Assembly: GCF_000175235.1 (NCBI RefSeq)
Contig: NZ_ACQT01000007.1
Coordinates: forward strand, 1 to 56,988
Direction of reading: 5' to 3'
Source of the DNA: Acidovorax delafieldii 2AN
Lineage (GTDB): Bacteria > Pseudomonadota > Gammaproteobacteria > Burkholderiales > Burkholderiaceae_C
DNA: 56,988 nt
Shown: one piece after another, positions 28,036 through 37,575 of the stretch
Position numbering within the stretch: position 1 is the stretch's first letter
How the letters are laid out: the number at the start of each line of letters is the position of its first letter
Position numbers and translations under genes: made by a program
The notes under the pieces: generated by a model
Told to the model about the DNA's origin: nothing
Databases searched by the model: none
What the model saw: only the letters and a program-made list of their open reading frames with translations

Positions 28036-29271
28036 GTGAGCAACATTCTCTACTTGGTGCATAGACTGCCATACCCCCCCAACAAGGGGGACAAGGTGCG
28101 GTCTTACCACTTGCTGCGTCACTTGCAGAAGAGCCATCGCGTGTTCCTGGGCACCTTCATCGACGACCCGGAGGACGAGGTGTACCTCTCTGTACTCCAG
28201 GCTATTTGCCCCGACTTGCACGTGGAGCGCATCGATGCGCGCAGCGCCAAGATCAGGAGTCTGAGCGGTCTCGTGACGGGCGATGCGCTCACGCTTGCCT
28301 ACTACCGCAACGCCGGCATGCAGCGTTGGGTGGCACAGACAATGGCAGAGCACAGCCTGCAGGTCAGCGTGGTCTTTTCCTCGGCCATGGCGCAGTACGC
28401 GCAACCGCTTTTGCCGCAGGTGCCCATGCTGGTGGACTTTGTTGATGTGGACTCCGCCAAGTGGACCCAGTACGCGCCCGCACACCGCTGGCCCTTGTCC
28501 ATGCTGTACCGCTTGGAGGGGCGACGTCTTCTCGCCTACGAGCGTGCGATGGTCGCAGTGGCTCGGCGCTCGTACTTCGTGACACCCCACGAGACGGCCT
28601 TGTTTTTGTCCCAGGCGCCGGAATGCCTGGGGCGCGTGCAATCCATGGGCAATGGCGTGGATACCGACTTTTTTAAGCCGGACCCGGAGCGGCTCAACCC
28701 ATTCCAGGCTGGCGAGCAGGCCATAGTGTTCACTGGCGCCATGGATTACTGGCCCAACATTGACGGTGTGAGCTGGTTTGTGGCCGATATGCTCCCGCGC
28801 CTGCGTGCCCGCTGGCCGCTGGCGCGGTTTTATATTGTGGGGCGCAGTCCGTCTTCTCAGGTGCGGGCGCTCGCCTGTGAGCATGTGGTGGTCACGGGCA
28901 CCGTGCCCGACGTGCGACCTTATTTGCAGTACGCCAGCGCGGTGGTGGCGCCGTTGCGTGTGGCGCGCGGCATTCAGAACAAGATTCTGGAAGCCATGTC
29001 CATGCAGCAGCCGGTGGTCGCGGTCAGTAGTTGCGCAGATGCAGTCGGCGCGGCGGCAGGGCAGGGGCTGCTGCGCGCCGACACGCCCGAAGAATTCGTA
29101 GAGGCCTTGCAGCCGCTGCTGGAGTCGCCCTACAACGCTTCAGCGCTGGGTCGGCAAGCACGTCGTTACGTGGAGCAGGACTGCAGCTGGCAGGCGCACC
29201 TGAGTGGAATCGACAGTTGTCTAAGCAGTCAGAGCGCCACCAACCAGCGGAAGGTGTCTGCACATGTCTGA
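28036..29271 (+). CDS. XrtA-associated glycosyltransferase, GT4-like (TIGR03087 type)
   Basis: 411 residues starting GTG at 28036: MSNILYLVHRLPYPPNKGDKVRSYHLLRHL, the signature beginning of this family. The GT-B fold is suggested by SMGNGVDTDFFKPD, FTGAMDYWPNIDGVSWF and PLRVARGIQNKILEAMSMQQPVV (nucleotide-sugar E-x7-E region). It adds a sugar to the lipid-linked repeat unit at the inner membrane. In related clusters the next gene is exosortase A; here the end of the gene overlaps a 55-codon ORF (ATGTCTGA) and the amidotransferase follows directly. Confidence 0.92.
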   Translation: MSNILYLVHRLPYPPNKGDKVRSYHLLRHLQKSHRVFLGTFIDDPEDEVYLSVLQAICPDLHVERIDARSAKIRSLSGLVTGDALTLAYYRNAGMQRWVAQTMAEHSLQVSVVFSSAMAQYAQPLLPQVPMLVDFVDVDSAKWTQYAPAHRWPLSMLYRLEGRRLLAYERAMVAVARRSYFVTPHETALFLSQAPECLGRVQSMGNGVDTDFFKPDPERLNPFQAGEQAIVFTGAMDYWPNIDGVSWFVADMLPRLRARWPLARFYIVGRSPSSQVRALACEHVVVTGTVPDVRPYLQYASAVVAPLRVARGIQNKILEAMSMQQPVVAVSSCADAVGAAAGQGLLRADTPEEFVEALQPLLESPYNASALGRQARRYVEQDCSWQAHLSGIDSCLSSQSATNQRKVSAHV

Positions 29272-29431
29272 CGCCCCACAAGTTCTTGACTATGGCTATA
29301 GGCGCAGGTCGCTGGCCATGTCGCGATGCCTGCCAACCTGCACGGGCTGGCTGCTTATGCGGGGCGCAGCAGGGCCGTGGCTGGCGGGCGATCAGGCTGC
29401 CGTGCTGCTACCACCGGGGTGGAGGTATTGA
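29264..29431 (+). CDS. 55-residue ORF at the usual position of exosortase A (possible in-frame deletion remnant)
   Basis: The ATG at 29264 overlaps the stop of the upstream glycosyltransferase gene by 8 bases, and the TGA at 29429-29431 lies two bases before the amidotransferase ATG. The product opens MSDAPQVLDYGYRRRSLAM and ends LAGDQAAVLLPPGWRY. It lacks the multi-helix exosortase core with its catalytic Cys and Arg. In the clusters I remember, xrtA (about 280-500 codons) stands exactly here. The simplest reading is that the gene lost its middle in frame, keeping the two junctions. The alternative is an unrelated small leader gene. I cannot align it to any XrtA terminus from memory. Confidence 0.45.
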   Translation: MSDAPQVLDYGYRRRSLAMSRCLPTCTGWLLMRGAAGPWLAGDQAAVLLPPGWRY

Positions 29432-29433
29432 GC

Positions 29434-31338
29434 ATGTGTGGCATATCGGGCTTGTTCGACACGCAGGGACAGCGCCAGTTTGACCATGCTCTGGCTTCGC
29501 GAATCAACGATATTCAAGCCCACCGAGGTCCCGACGAGGACGGACTGCATATTGAACCCGGCCTTGTTCTGGGCCACCGGCGGTTGTCGGTGATCGACCT
29601 GGCTAGAGGCCAGCAACCGCTTTTCAATGAGGACGACACCGTGGGTATCGTCTTCAACGGAGAGATCTACAACTACCAAGAGCTTGTGCCAGAACTGCAG
29701 GCAGTGGGCCACCGCTTCAAGACCCAAAGCGATACGGAAGTCATCGTACATGCCTGGGAAGCCTGGGGCCCCGCCTGTGTGCAGCGACTGCGCGGCATGT
29801 TTGCCTTTGTGCTGTGGGATCGCAATCAGCAAACGCTGTTCCTCGCACGCGACCGCATGGGCGTCAAACCTATGCACTACGCATGGCTGACCGACGGCAG
29901 CTTCGTATTCGGTTCCGAGCTCAAGGTGCTCACAGCCCACCCGGCGTTCGTTCGCGAGATCGACCCGCTGGCGGTAGAAGACTACTTCTCGTTCGGCTAT
30001 GTGCCCGACCCGCGCTGCATCTATCGCAGTGCTCACAAGCTGCCGCCTGCCACCACCCTCACGTTGCGCCGCGGCCAGTCACACCGTGCAGAGCCCGTTC
30101 CGTATTGGGACGTGCATTTCACCAATGACAACCGCATGGGCTTGGCCGATGCGCAGGCAGAGCTGCGCGATCGTGTGCGGGAGTCGGTGCGACTGCGCAT
30201 GATCGCGGACGTACCACTTGGCGCATTTCTATCCGGAGGCGTTGATTCGAGTGCCGTGGTGGCCACCATGGCTGGTCTGTCCAGGGTTCCGGTGCGCACC
30301 TGCACCGTCGGCTTTGACGATCCGCGTTTCAATGAGTCCATCTTCGCGCAACAAGTGGCCGATCGGTACCAGACGGATCACCGCCTGGAGATCGTTAAAG
30401 GCGACGACTTCGACCTCGTCGATACCCTCGCTTGGCTGTACGACGAGCCTTTTGCCGACAGTTCGTCCATCCCCACCTATCGCGTCTGTCAGATGGCGCG
30501 TAAACAAGTGACTGTGGCGCTTTCTGGCGATGGAGGTGATGAAAGTTTGGGAGGCTACAGGCGCTATCGCATGCATTTGGGCGAAGAGGCTGTGCGCGGC
30601 TGTCTGCCGCAAGGCTTGCGCCGCTCTGTGTTTGGCGCTTTTGGTCAGCTATACCCCAAGGCGGACTGGGCTCCGCGCATGTTTCGAGCCAAGACCACCT
30701 TCCAGGCGATGGCCATGGATACGGTGCAGGCTTACCACCACAGCGTTTCATACCTGCGGTCTGACCAGCGCAAGCGCCTATTTTCCTCGGCGTTCCAGCG
30801 TACTCTGGACGGCTACAACGCACTTGACGTATTTCGTAACCATGCACAGCGCGCGCAGACGGACGACCCGCTCGCGCTCATCCAGTACCTCGATTACAAG
30901 ACCTGGCTTGCAGGCGACATCAATACCAAGGTGGACCGCGCCAGCATGGCCCATTCACTCGAAGTGCGTGAACCATTGATGGATCATCCGCTGATCGAAT
31001 GGTTGGCCACGCTGCCGAGTTGCTTGAAGATCCATGGGGGTGAAGGCAAATATGTCTTCAAGAAGGCATTCGAGCCCTTGTTGCCGCGCGATGTGTTGTA
31101 CCGGCCCAAGATGGGTTTTTCGGTACCCATGGCCCGCTGGCTGCGCGGACCGCTGCTCGCACGCACGCGCGCAGCGGTGTTGAGTGAGCGCATGCTTGCC
31201 ACTGGCTATTTCAATGCAGAAGTGCTGCAGACGTTGATCAGCCAGCATCTGTCCGGTCAGCGCGACCACGCGACGCAGCTATGGATGCTGATCATGTTCG
31301 ATGCGTTTCTGCGCCAATATCACGCGCCAGTGTCATGA
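29434..31338 (+). CDS. XrtA-associated amidotransferase, asparagine-synthase-like (TIGR03108 type)
   Basis: 634 residues. MCGISGLFDTQ begins with the N-terminal nucleophile Cys2 of class II glutamine amidotransferases, followed by HRGPDEDGL and FNGEIYNY. The ATP pyrophosphatase loop FLSGGVDSSAVVA and the synthase motif VALSGDGGDESLGGYRRY follow, then SMAHSLEVREPLMD. It probably amidates a carboxylate, perhaps a uronic acid of the polymer. I chose the ATG at 29434, with GGAGG ten bases upstream, because Cys2 must be N-terminal; an upstream in-frame start at 29326 would abolish the active site. Overlaps the next gene by 4 bases. Confidence 0.94.
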   Translation: MCGISGLFDTQGQRQFDHALASRINDIQAHRGPDEDGLHIEPGLVLGHRRLSVIDLARGQQPLFNEDDTVGIVFNGEIYNYQELVPELQAVGHRFKTQSDTEVIVHAWEAWGPACVQRLRGMFAFVLWDRNQQTLFLARDRMGVKPMHYAWLTDGSFVFGSELKVLTAHPAFVREIDPLAVEDYFSFGYVPDPRCIYRSAHKLPPATTLTLRRGQSHRAEPVPYWDVHFTNDNRMGLADAQAELRDRVRESVRLRMIADVPLGAFLSGGVDSSAVVATMAGLSRVPVRTCTVGFDDPRFNESIFAQQVADRYQTDHRLEIVKGDDFDLVDTLAWLYDEPFADSSSIPTYRVCQMARKQVTVALSGDGGDESLGGYRRYRMHLGEEAVRGCLPQGLRRSVFGAFGQLYPKADWAPRMFRAKTTFQAMAMDTVQAYHHSVSYLRSDQRKRLFSSAFQRTLDGYNALDVFRNHAQRAQTDDPLALIQYLDYKTWLAGDINTKVDRASMAHSLEVREPLMDHPLIEWLATLPSCLKIHGGEGKYVFKKAFEPLLPRDVLYRPKMGFSVPMARWLRGPLLARTRAAVLSERMLATGYFNAEVLQTLISQHLSGQRDHATQLWMLIMFDAFLRQYHAPVS

Positions 31339-32501
31339 TGACCGCGCAGCCTCGCCGGCGCATTGTTCATGTGGTGTACCGCTTCGGTGTCGGGGGGCTG
31401 GAAAACGTCGTCGTGCAACTCATCAACTGCTTGCCAGCTGATCAGTTTGAGCACGTAGTGCTGTCGCTGACGTCGGTCAGCGATTTCAGAAATCGAGTCA
31501 TGCAACCCGACGTGCAGTTCATTGAACTGCACAAGCCGCCCGGGCATGCCATCCCGCTGTACCCGCGCATTTTTCGGCTGCTGCGAGAGGTCCGACCCGA
31601 TGTGCTGCATACCTGCAATCTGGCTGCGTTGGAAATTGCCCCCCTGGCTTGGCTTGCACGCGTGCCATTGCGCGTCCATGCAGAGCATGGTTGGGATGCA
31701 CATGATCCCAAAGGAGAGAGCCGGCGTTACCAACAGGTACGCAAACTCTACAAGCCTTTTGTAAGCCATTACGTGGCTGTTTCCGAAGAAATCAACACGT
31801 ACCTCAGTCGGGTGATTGGCGTACCGGTCCATGAGCGATCCCTGATTGCCAACGGGGTCGATACCGACCACTTTTCACCAGCCTCTGGCTCGCGCGTAGC
31901 GGTTCAGGGGTGTCCGTTTGACTTGGAAAAACACTGGCTCGTTGGCACCGTTGGACGTCTGCAGACGGTCAAGAACCAGCCGCTTCTGGCCCGGGCTTTT
32001 GTGAGCTTGCTACGCAGCCATCCGGAAGCCATGGATCGCATGCGCCTGGTCGTGGTGGGCGAAGGGCCGTTGCGCGCAGAGATCGAAGACATTCTCTCGC
32101 GAGCAGGCGTTCGGCAATTGGCATGGTTGGCCGGTTCCCGAGATGATGTGGCAGAGATTCTGCGAAGTCTGAGGTGCTTTGTCCTGCCGTCGCAGGCGGA
32201 AGGAACATCCTGCACGCTTCAGGAGGCGATGGCCAGTGGTTTGCCGGTGGTTGCAACTGCGGTTGGCGGAACGTCCGATTTGGTCGAGCCGAACGTTACG
32301 GGGAAATTGGTGCCGCCCGACGACGAAGCTGCGATGGCAGATGCAATCTGGAGTCTGTTTGGCAGCGCTGAAAAGGCTGCGATTTTTGGCCGAATGGCGC
32401 GGGACCGCGCTGTGAAACGCTTTCGGCTCGATGACATGGTTGCTCGTTACGGCCAGCTGTTTTCGGGTGAATCGGTGAGCCAGGAGCATCGCCCGAAATG
32501 A
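31335..32501 (+). CDS. XrtA-associated glycosyltransferase, GT4 (TIGR03088 type)
   Basis: 388 residues starting MMTAQPRRRIVHVVYRFGVGGLENVVVQLINCLP, the standard opening of this family. It has HAEHGWDAHDP, IANGVDTDHFSPASGS, VGTVGRLQTVKNQPLLARAF and the donor-binding LPSQAEGTSCTLQEAMASGLPVVATAVGG. A cytoplasmic or peripheral membrane GT-B enzyme that extends the repeat unit. Its ATG overlaps the amidotransferase stop (ATGA) and its stop overlaps the flippase ATG (ATGA), so four genes here form a tightly coupled chain. Confidence 0.93.
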   Translation: MMTAQPRRRIVHVVYRFGVGGLENVVVQLINCLPADQFEHVVLSLTSVSDFRNRVMQPDVQFIELHKPPGHAIPLYPRIFRLLREVRPDVLHTCNLAALEIAPLAWLARVPLRVHAEHGWDAHDPKGESRRYQQVRKLYKPFVSHYVAVSEEINTYLSRVIGVPVHERSLIANGVDTDHFSPASGSRVAVQGCPFDLEKHWLVGTVGRLQTVKNQPLLARAFVSLLRSHPEAMDRMRLVVVGEGPLRAEIEDILSRAGVRQLAWLAGSRDDVAEILRSLRCFVLPSQAEGTSCTLQEAMASGLPVVATAVGGTSDLVEPNVTGKLVPPDDEAAMADAIWSLFGSAEKAAIFGRMARDRAVKRFRLDDMVARYGQLFSGESVSQEHRPK

Positions 32502-33973
32502 CCGAAGCCGTCAACTACAAAAGTGCCCTCATCAAGGGGGCCTTCTGGACCGTTGGGGCACGTTGGTCCATCAAGGGTATTGGCTTTCTCAATACCGCCA
32601 TCATGGCGCGGCTGCTGGTACCGGCTGACTACGGTATTGTGGCCATGGCGATGCTGGTGGTCGGCTTGATCCAGGCCATCGTAGATTTCGGGGCTTCAAC
32701 TGCTCTGCTTCGAAAAGGTACGCTGGACACTGACTACATCGACTCTGCCTGGACGCTCTGCTTGTTGCAGAGCGTCGGTATCGGTGTGCTGGTGCTGGCG
32801 GTTTCTCCGCTGGCAACCTTGTATTTCGAGGAACCTCGGGTCCAGGGCATTCTTTGGGCGATGGCGGTTTGTGTTCCGCTCAATGCTGCCTCCAACATCG
32901 GCTTGGCCCTGGCGCAAAAGGATCTGCAATTCTCACTGGATTTTCGCGTCAGCGTGGCCTCGCGCCTTTTGAGTGTCGCTATCACGCTGGTTGCCGGATT
33001 CCTGCTGCGCGATTTCCGCGCACTGGTCATCGGCATCTGTTCCAACTACGTGGCGCAGTTTGTGCTCAGCTACGTGATGCATCCTTACCGTCCGCGTTGG
33101 AATATCCGCCGGATTCCTGAAATCTGGAAAGTCACCAAGTGGTTATTGCTGGCAGGTGTCGGAGCATTCCTGATGCGCAAAAGCGACGAGGTGATTGCCG
33201 CCCGCATTGGGGGGGCGCACGACTATGGCATCTACAACGTTGGCGCTGATCTAGGCAGCCTGCCCATCGGCGAGCTTGGACCGGCCATGCTTCGCGCCTT
33301 TCTGCCAGTCCTCTCGTCGATCAAAGACGATGCTGAACGAACTTCCCGTGCAGTGCTCAAGATCTTTGCGGCAGCCAACTCCATCACATTGCCGATCGGC
33401 TCAGGTGTTGCAGCAATTGCGGGGCCCATGACTCTGGTTATTCTTGGTCCGAAATGGACAGAAGCAGGGGTGTTCGTTGCGGGCTTTGCGTTGGTGGCAA
33501 CGGCTCAGTTCGTGATGCACCCCTTGAACAACCTGCTGCTTCTGCGTGGACTCACCCGTTTGCAGAATCGCATTGTTTGGGTGGAGGTGTCAGTGTTCAT
33601 CTTCGCTGTGGCGCTATTGACCCCCCAAATGCACCTCATGGGATTGCTTGCGGCCCGCGCGGCGGGGGCTGCTGCCAACCTGGGGACTACGGCCTACTGT
33701 ACGTGCAAATACACGAGCGTGACATTGAAAGACATCATGCATGGCGTTTGGAGGCCCCTTTCTGGTGCGGTGCTGATGCACTGGTTGGTGGCCTGGGTAG
33801 TTCAGTGCACGACCGAACCGGTTGTTCAGCTGCTGGCCGGCATTGCTACTGGCGTTATGACCTACGCCGTCTGGCTGGTCTGCTCTTGGCTTATGTCAGG
33901 CAGGCCGGAAGGCCTGGAGTCCACCGTTCTGGACTTGATTGGAAAGACGCTAAATATCAAGATTCCACTCTAG
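32498..33973 (+). CDS. Oligosaccharide flippase (Wzx/PST family), copy 1
   Basis: 491 residues with about 12-14 predicted membrane helices. KGAFWTVGARWSIKGIGFLNTAIMARLLVPADYGIVAMA is the polysaccharide-biosynthesis-protein opening. YVMHPYRPRWN in the middle is shared with the second flippase (53757-55271), so both belong to the same PST branch. It moves the undecaprenyl-linked repeat unit across the inner membrane. Translation is coupled to the upstream glycosyltransferase by an ATGA overlap. The C-terminal end loses similarity and the gap to wecB is 65 bases. Confidence 0.92.
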   Translation: MTEAVNYKSALIKGAFWTVGARWSIKGIGFLNTAIMARLLVPADYGIVAMAMLVVGLIQAIVDFGASTALLRKGTLDTDYIDSAWTLCLLQSVGIGVLVLAVSPLATLYFEEPRVQGILWAMAVCVPLNAASNIGLALAQKDLQFSLDFRVSVASRLLSVAITLVAGFLLRDFRALVIGICSNYVAQFVLSYVMHPYRPRWNIRRIPEIWKVTKWLLLAGVGAFLMRKSDEVIAARIGGAHDYGIYNVGADLGSLPIGELGPAMLRAFLPVLSSIKDDAERTSRAVLKIFAAANSITLPIGSGVAAIAGPMTLVILGPKWTEAGVFVAGFALVATAQFVMHPLNNLLLLRGLTRLQNRIVWVEVSVFIFAVALLTPQMHLMGLLAARAAGAAANLGTTAYCTCKYTSVTLKDIMHGVWRPLSGAVLMHWLVAWVVQCTTEPVVQLLAGIATGVMTYAVWLVCSWLMSGRPEGLESTVLDLIGKTLNIKIPL

Positions 33974-34038
33974 ATCATGCAGCGGAGATATTGCTTGCAT
34001 GACATTGCTCAGATACCGTAGCAGGGGGAGGCTTTTCA

Positions 34039-35175
34039 ATGAAGGTGATGCTCGTCTTTGGCACCCGTCCCGAGGCCATCAAGCTTGCTCCGCTGATCAA
34101 GGCGTTGAAGGCACAAGCGCCCACTTTGCAGACGGTGGTGTGTGTCAGCGCTCAGCACCGGGAAATGCTCGATCAGGTGCTGCAGCTTTTTGACATCGCA
34201 CCTGACCACGATCTGAACATCATGAGGCCGAGGCAGGATCTGTTCGATGTCACTTGTGGCATCCTGTCCGGTCTCAAGCCTGTGCTGCAAAGTGAGCGGC
34301 CCGATCTGGTCTTGGTCCATGGTGATACCACCACGACGTTGGCGGCCAGTCTGGCTGCTTACTATGCAGGCGTTCCGGTGGGGCATGTGGAAGCGGGCCT
34401 TCGGACGGGGAACAAACATGCGCCGTTTCCTGAGGAGATCAACCGACAGCTCACGGGCGCTATCGCAGACCTGCACTTTGCGCCCACCAACGCTGCCCGT
34501 GCCAATCTCTTGCGCGAGGGGGTTGGCCAGGACCGTATCCATGTGACCGGTAACACCGTCATTGATGCATTGGTTGCGGTGGTGGAGCGGCTGCATGGCG
34601 ATGAGGTTTTGCGTGCCGCGTTGGACCGCAAGTTCTCTTTCCTGGATGCTGAAAAGCGCCTGATTCTGGTTACCGGCCACCGCCGGGAGAACTTCGGCCA
34701 GGGATTCGAGCAGATCTGCCAGGCATTGACCGACATCGCGGCAAGCGAACCGAATGTCGAGGTGCTCTATCCCGTGCACCTCAATCCGAATGTGCGCAAA
34801 CCGGTGACCGAAATTCTGGCCACCCAACACCTGACCAACGTGCATCTGATCGACCCGGTGGACTACCTGCCTTTTGTCTATCTCATGAATCGCGCCCACC
34901 TCATCATCACCGACAGTGGCGGGGTGCAGGAGGAGGCGCCTTCCCTGGGTAAGCCCGTGCTGGTGATGCGCGACACAACCGAGCGCCCTGAAGCCGTAAC
35001 GGCCGGAACGGTGATTTTGGTAGGGACCTCGCGCGACCAGATCGTCAAGGAAACTCGGAACCTACTGCGCAACCCAGCGGCATACGCGACCATGTCGCAT
35101 GCCTATAACCCCTATGGTGATGGCAAGGCTGTAGGGCGTATTGTTCAGTTGATATTGTCGTTCAAGCAGAAGTGA
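34039..35175 (+). CDS. wecB: UDP-N-acetylglucosamine 2-epimerase, non-hydrolysing
   Basis: 378 residues with [76 protein letters not shown] and [27 protein letters not shown], the complete WecB set including the allosteric and catalytic acidic residues. It converts UDP-GlcNAc to UDP-ManNAc. The ATG at 34039 follows AGGGGGAGG. Together with the next gene it makes UDP-N-acetyl-mannosaminuronic acid, so ManNAcA is a probable component of this polymer. Genes are adjacent (wecC starts 8 bases on). Confidence 0.96.
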   Translation: MKVMLVFGTRPEAIKLAPLIKALKAQAPTLQTVVCVSAQHREMLDQVLQLFDIAPDHDLNIMRPRQDLFDVTCGILSGLKPVLQSERPDLVLVHGDTTTTLAASLAAYYAGVPVGHVEAGLRTGNKHAPFPEEINRQLTGAIADLHFAPTNAARANLLREGVGQDRIHVTGNTVIDALVAVVERLHGDEVLRAALDRKFSFLDAEKRLILVTGHRRENFGQGFEQICQALTDIAASEPNVEVLYPVHLNPNVRKPVTEILATQHLTNVHLIDPVDYLPFVYLMNRAHLIITDSGGVQEEAPSLGKPVLVMRDTTERPEAVTAGTVILVGTSRDQIVKETRNLLRNPAAYATMSHAYNPYGDGKAVGRIVQLILSFKQK

Positions 35176-35183
35176 GGACCGGC

Positions 35184-36404
35184 ATGGCACGCATTACCCA
35201 GAAGATCATTGTCATGGGGCTGGGATACATCGGTCTGCCCACGGCATCCATGCTCGCCACCAAAGGGCATCAGGTGTTGGGCGTGGATGTCAATAAGGAT
35301 GCTGTGGAAACCATCAACTCCGGCCACATCCACATCGTCGAGCCGGACCTGGATGTCCTCGTGCGTTCAGCGGTCAACAGCGGCAATCTGAAAGCCTCCA
35401 AGGAGCCGGAGGAGGGTGACACTTTCATCATCGCCGTTCCCACGCCGTTCAAGGAGGTGGATGGCAACCCCAAGGCGCCTGACCTGTCCTACGTCGAGGC
35501 TGCGACTCGGACCATCGTGCCTTACTTGCGGCCAGGCAATCTCGTGATCCTTGAATCCACGTCGCCGGTCGGTACCACCGAACTGGTCTATCGCATCATT
35601 GTCGAGAGTCGACCTGAGCTTGAGGGGGAAGTCCATGCGGCGCATTGCCCGGAACGCGTTTTACCCGGACACATCCTGCGTGAACTGGTGGACAACGACC
35701 GCATCATCGGCGGTCTCACCAAGGCCGCCAACGAGCAGGCCAGGGCGCTTTACAAGAGCTTCTGCAACGGCGCCATCCTCCTCACAGACAGCAGAACGGC
35801 GGAGCTTTCCAAGTTGGTCGAAAACTCCTTCCGTGACGTCAATATTGCGTTTGCCAATGAGCTCTCGGTCATATGTGACCATCTAGGCATCAACGTTTGG
35901 GAAACCATCGCGCTGGCCAATCGCCATCCCCGCGTCAACATTCTTCAGCCAGGGCCTGGCGTGGGTGGCCATTGCATTGCCGTGGATCCGTGGTTCATCG
36001 TGTCCTCTGCGCCGCAGCAGGCACGGTTGATTCGTACCGCCCGCCAAGTAAACGACGACAAGCCGCACTGGGTCATCGAGAAAGTGAAAGCCAAGGCTGC
36101 TCGATTCAAATCGCCGGTAATAGGTTGCCTTGGCCTGACTTTCAAGGCCAATATCGATGATCTGAGGGAATCTCCGGCGCTCGATATCGTGCGTGAACTC
36201 CTGCGCCTGAATATTGGGCAGCTTCTCGCGTGTGACCCCAATGTCCAACCGGGAAAACTGGAGTTCGCCCTGGCCCCGCTTAAGCAGGTGCTCAAGGATG
36301 CCGACATTCTTGTGCTCCTAGTGGACCATGGCGAATTCAAGGAAATCGATCTGGACTCCATCCGCGACAAGGTGGTGATCGACACACGGGGCGCGCTGCG
36401 CTGA
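35184..36404 (+). CDS. wecC: UDP-N-acetyl-D-mannosamine dehydrogenase
   Basis: 406 residues. IIVMGLGYIGLPTASMLATKGH is the NAD-binding Rossmann start, ESTSPVGTTE follows, the conserved Lys/Asn region is ELSKLVENSFRDVNIAFANE, and NILQPGPGVGGHCIAVDPWF carries the catalytic Cys. It oxidises UDP-ManNAc twice to UDP-ManNAcA. The ATG at 35184 was chosen because GAGGA stands five bases upstream. A GTG at 35172 overlaps the wecB stop and is less likely. LGLTFKANIDDLRESPAL is the family's C-terminal signature. Confidence 0.95.
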   Translation: MARITQKIIVMGLGYIGLPTASMLATKGHQVLGVDVNKDAVETINSGHIHIVEPDLDVLVRSAVNSGNLKASKEPEEGDTFIIAVPTPFKEVDGNPKAPDLSYVEAATRTIVPYLRPGNLVILESTSPVGTTELVYRIIVESRPELEGEVHAAHCPERVLPGHILRELVDNDRIIGGLTKAANEQARALYKSFCNGAILLTDSRTAELSKLVENSFRDVNIAFANELSVICDHLGINVWETIALANRHPRVNILQPGPGVGGHCIAVDPWFIVSSAPQQARLIRTARQVNDDKPHWVIEKVKAKAARFKSPVIGCLGLTFKANIDDLRESPALDIVRELLRLNIGQLLACDPNVQPGKLEFALAPLKQVLKDADILVLLVDHGEFKEIDLDSIRDKVVIDTRGALR

Positions 36405-36411
36405 ATTTTTC

Positions 36412-37575
36412 ATGAAAATTCTCTACCACCACCGCACCGCTTCCCGCGATGGTCAGGTCGTCCACATCGAGGAGATGGTCGATGCCCTGCGCCTGCTCGG
36501 GCACGAGGTACGGGTGGTGGCACCGGCGCTAGGGCGTGCTTCTGGTGCGCAAGGACAAATGGGTGCCGACAGTGGGTGGGTTGATCGCCTCAAGGCCGCC
36601 ATGCCCAAGGCTGCTTACGAATTGCTGGAGTTGGCTTACTCGTTGCAGGCCTACAGGCAGTTGCGTCGGGCGACAAAGGATTTCCGGCCGGACTTCATCT
36701 ACGAGCGCTACAACCTTTTTCTGCTGGCTGGGCTGATGCTCAAGAAGCGCTTGGGGATTCCATTGCTGCTGGAGGTCAACTCGCCACTGGTGCATGAACG
36801 CTCGTTGCACAGTGGTGGTCTTTCCTTGAAGCGGTTGGCCGAGTGGGCTGAAGAAACGGTCTGGCGAGGTGCCGACGTCGTGCTCCCCGTCACCCGTGTC
36901 CTTGCGACCTATGTTGAGGCACGCGGGGTTCCTGTGCAACGGATTCGCGCCGTGCCCAACGGCATCAACGAGGCACATTTCAGTGTGGCGCCATCGGTCG
37001 AAGTCGCCAAGGCGAGGCAGGGACTGCAAGGCCGGTTGGTGCTCGGCTTCACCGGGTTTGTGCGTGCTTGGCATGGTGTGGATCGCATTCTGGATTGGAT
37101 GGCGACCCCCTGCGCACCCGACTCGGCCCATCTGCTGGTGGTGGGTGATGGGCCTGTGCGCGCGCAACTCGAAGATCAGGCGCGGCGCCTGGGTTTGGGC
37201 GACAGGATCACGTTCACAGGCGTGATCCATCGTGATCAGGTGCCAGCGCATGTGGCGGCGTTTGATGTGGCCTTGCAGCCAGCCGTCACTGCTTATGCAT
37301 CCCCTCTCAAGCTCATGGAATACCTGGTCATGGGAAAGGCGATCATCGCTCCGGACGTGCCCAATCTGCGAGAGGTTTTGTCTGATGGGGTCAACGCCGT
37401 GCTGTTCGACGAAGCATGCGCTGGCGGCTTGGAGCAGGCGCTGACCACCCTTTGCCTTGATCGCGACCTCAGACTGCGGCTGGCACAGGGAGCGAGGGAA
37501 ACCATCACTCGCCTGGATCTCACGTGGCTCGGCAATGCCCGCCGGGTTGTCAGTCTGGCGGAGTCGCTGAAATGA
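36412..37575 (+). CDS. Glycosyltransferase family 4 protein
   Basis: 387 residues opening MKILYHHRTASRDGQVVHIEEMVDALRLLGHEVRVVAP, a start shared by GT4 enzymes in many exopolysaccharide loci. LLEVNSPLVHERS in the N-terminal lobe and VPNGINEAHFSV, FTGFVRAWHGVDRIL and PLKLMEYLVMGKAIIAPDVPNLREVL in the C-terminal lobe give the GT-B donor site. Acceptor and donor sugars cannot be told. The stop overlaps the next gene (ATGA). Confidence 0.9.
   Translation: MKILYHHRTASRDGQVVHIEEMVDALRLLGHEVRVVAPALGRASGAQGQMGADSGWVDRLKAAMPKAAYELLELAYSLQAYRQLRRATKDFRPDFIYERYNLFLLAGLMLKKRLGIPLLLEVNSPLVHERSLHSGGLSLKRLAEWAEETVWRGADVVLPVTRVLATYVEARGVPVQRIRAVPNGINEAHFSVAPSVEVAKARQGLQGRLVLGFTGFVRAWHGVDRILDWMATPCAPDSAHLLVVGDGPVRAQLEDQARRLGLGDRITFTGVIHRDQVPAHVAAFDVALQPAVTAYASPLKLMEYLVMGKAIIAPDVPNLREVLSDGVNAVLFDEACAGGLEQALTTLCLDRDLRLRLAQGARETITRLDLTWLGNARRVVSLAESLK

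Noticed and set aside
29326-29433. Upstream in-frame extension of the amidotransferase gene
   Set aside because: It would bury Cys2, which must be the N-terminal nucleophile, and GGAGG stands in front of the ATG at 29434.
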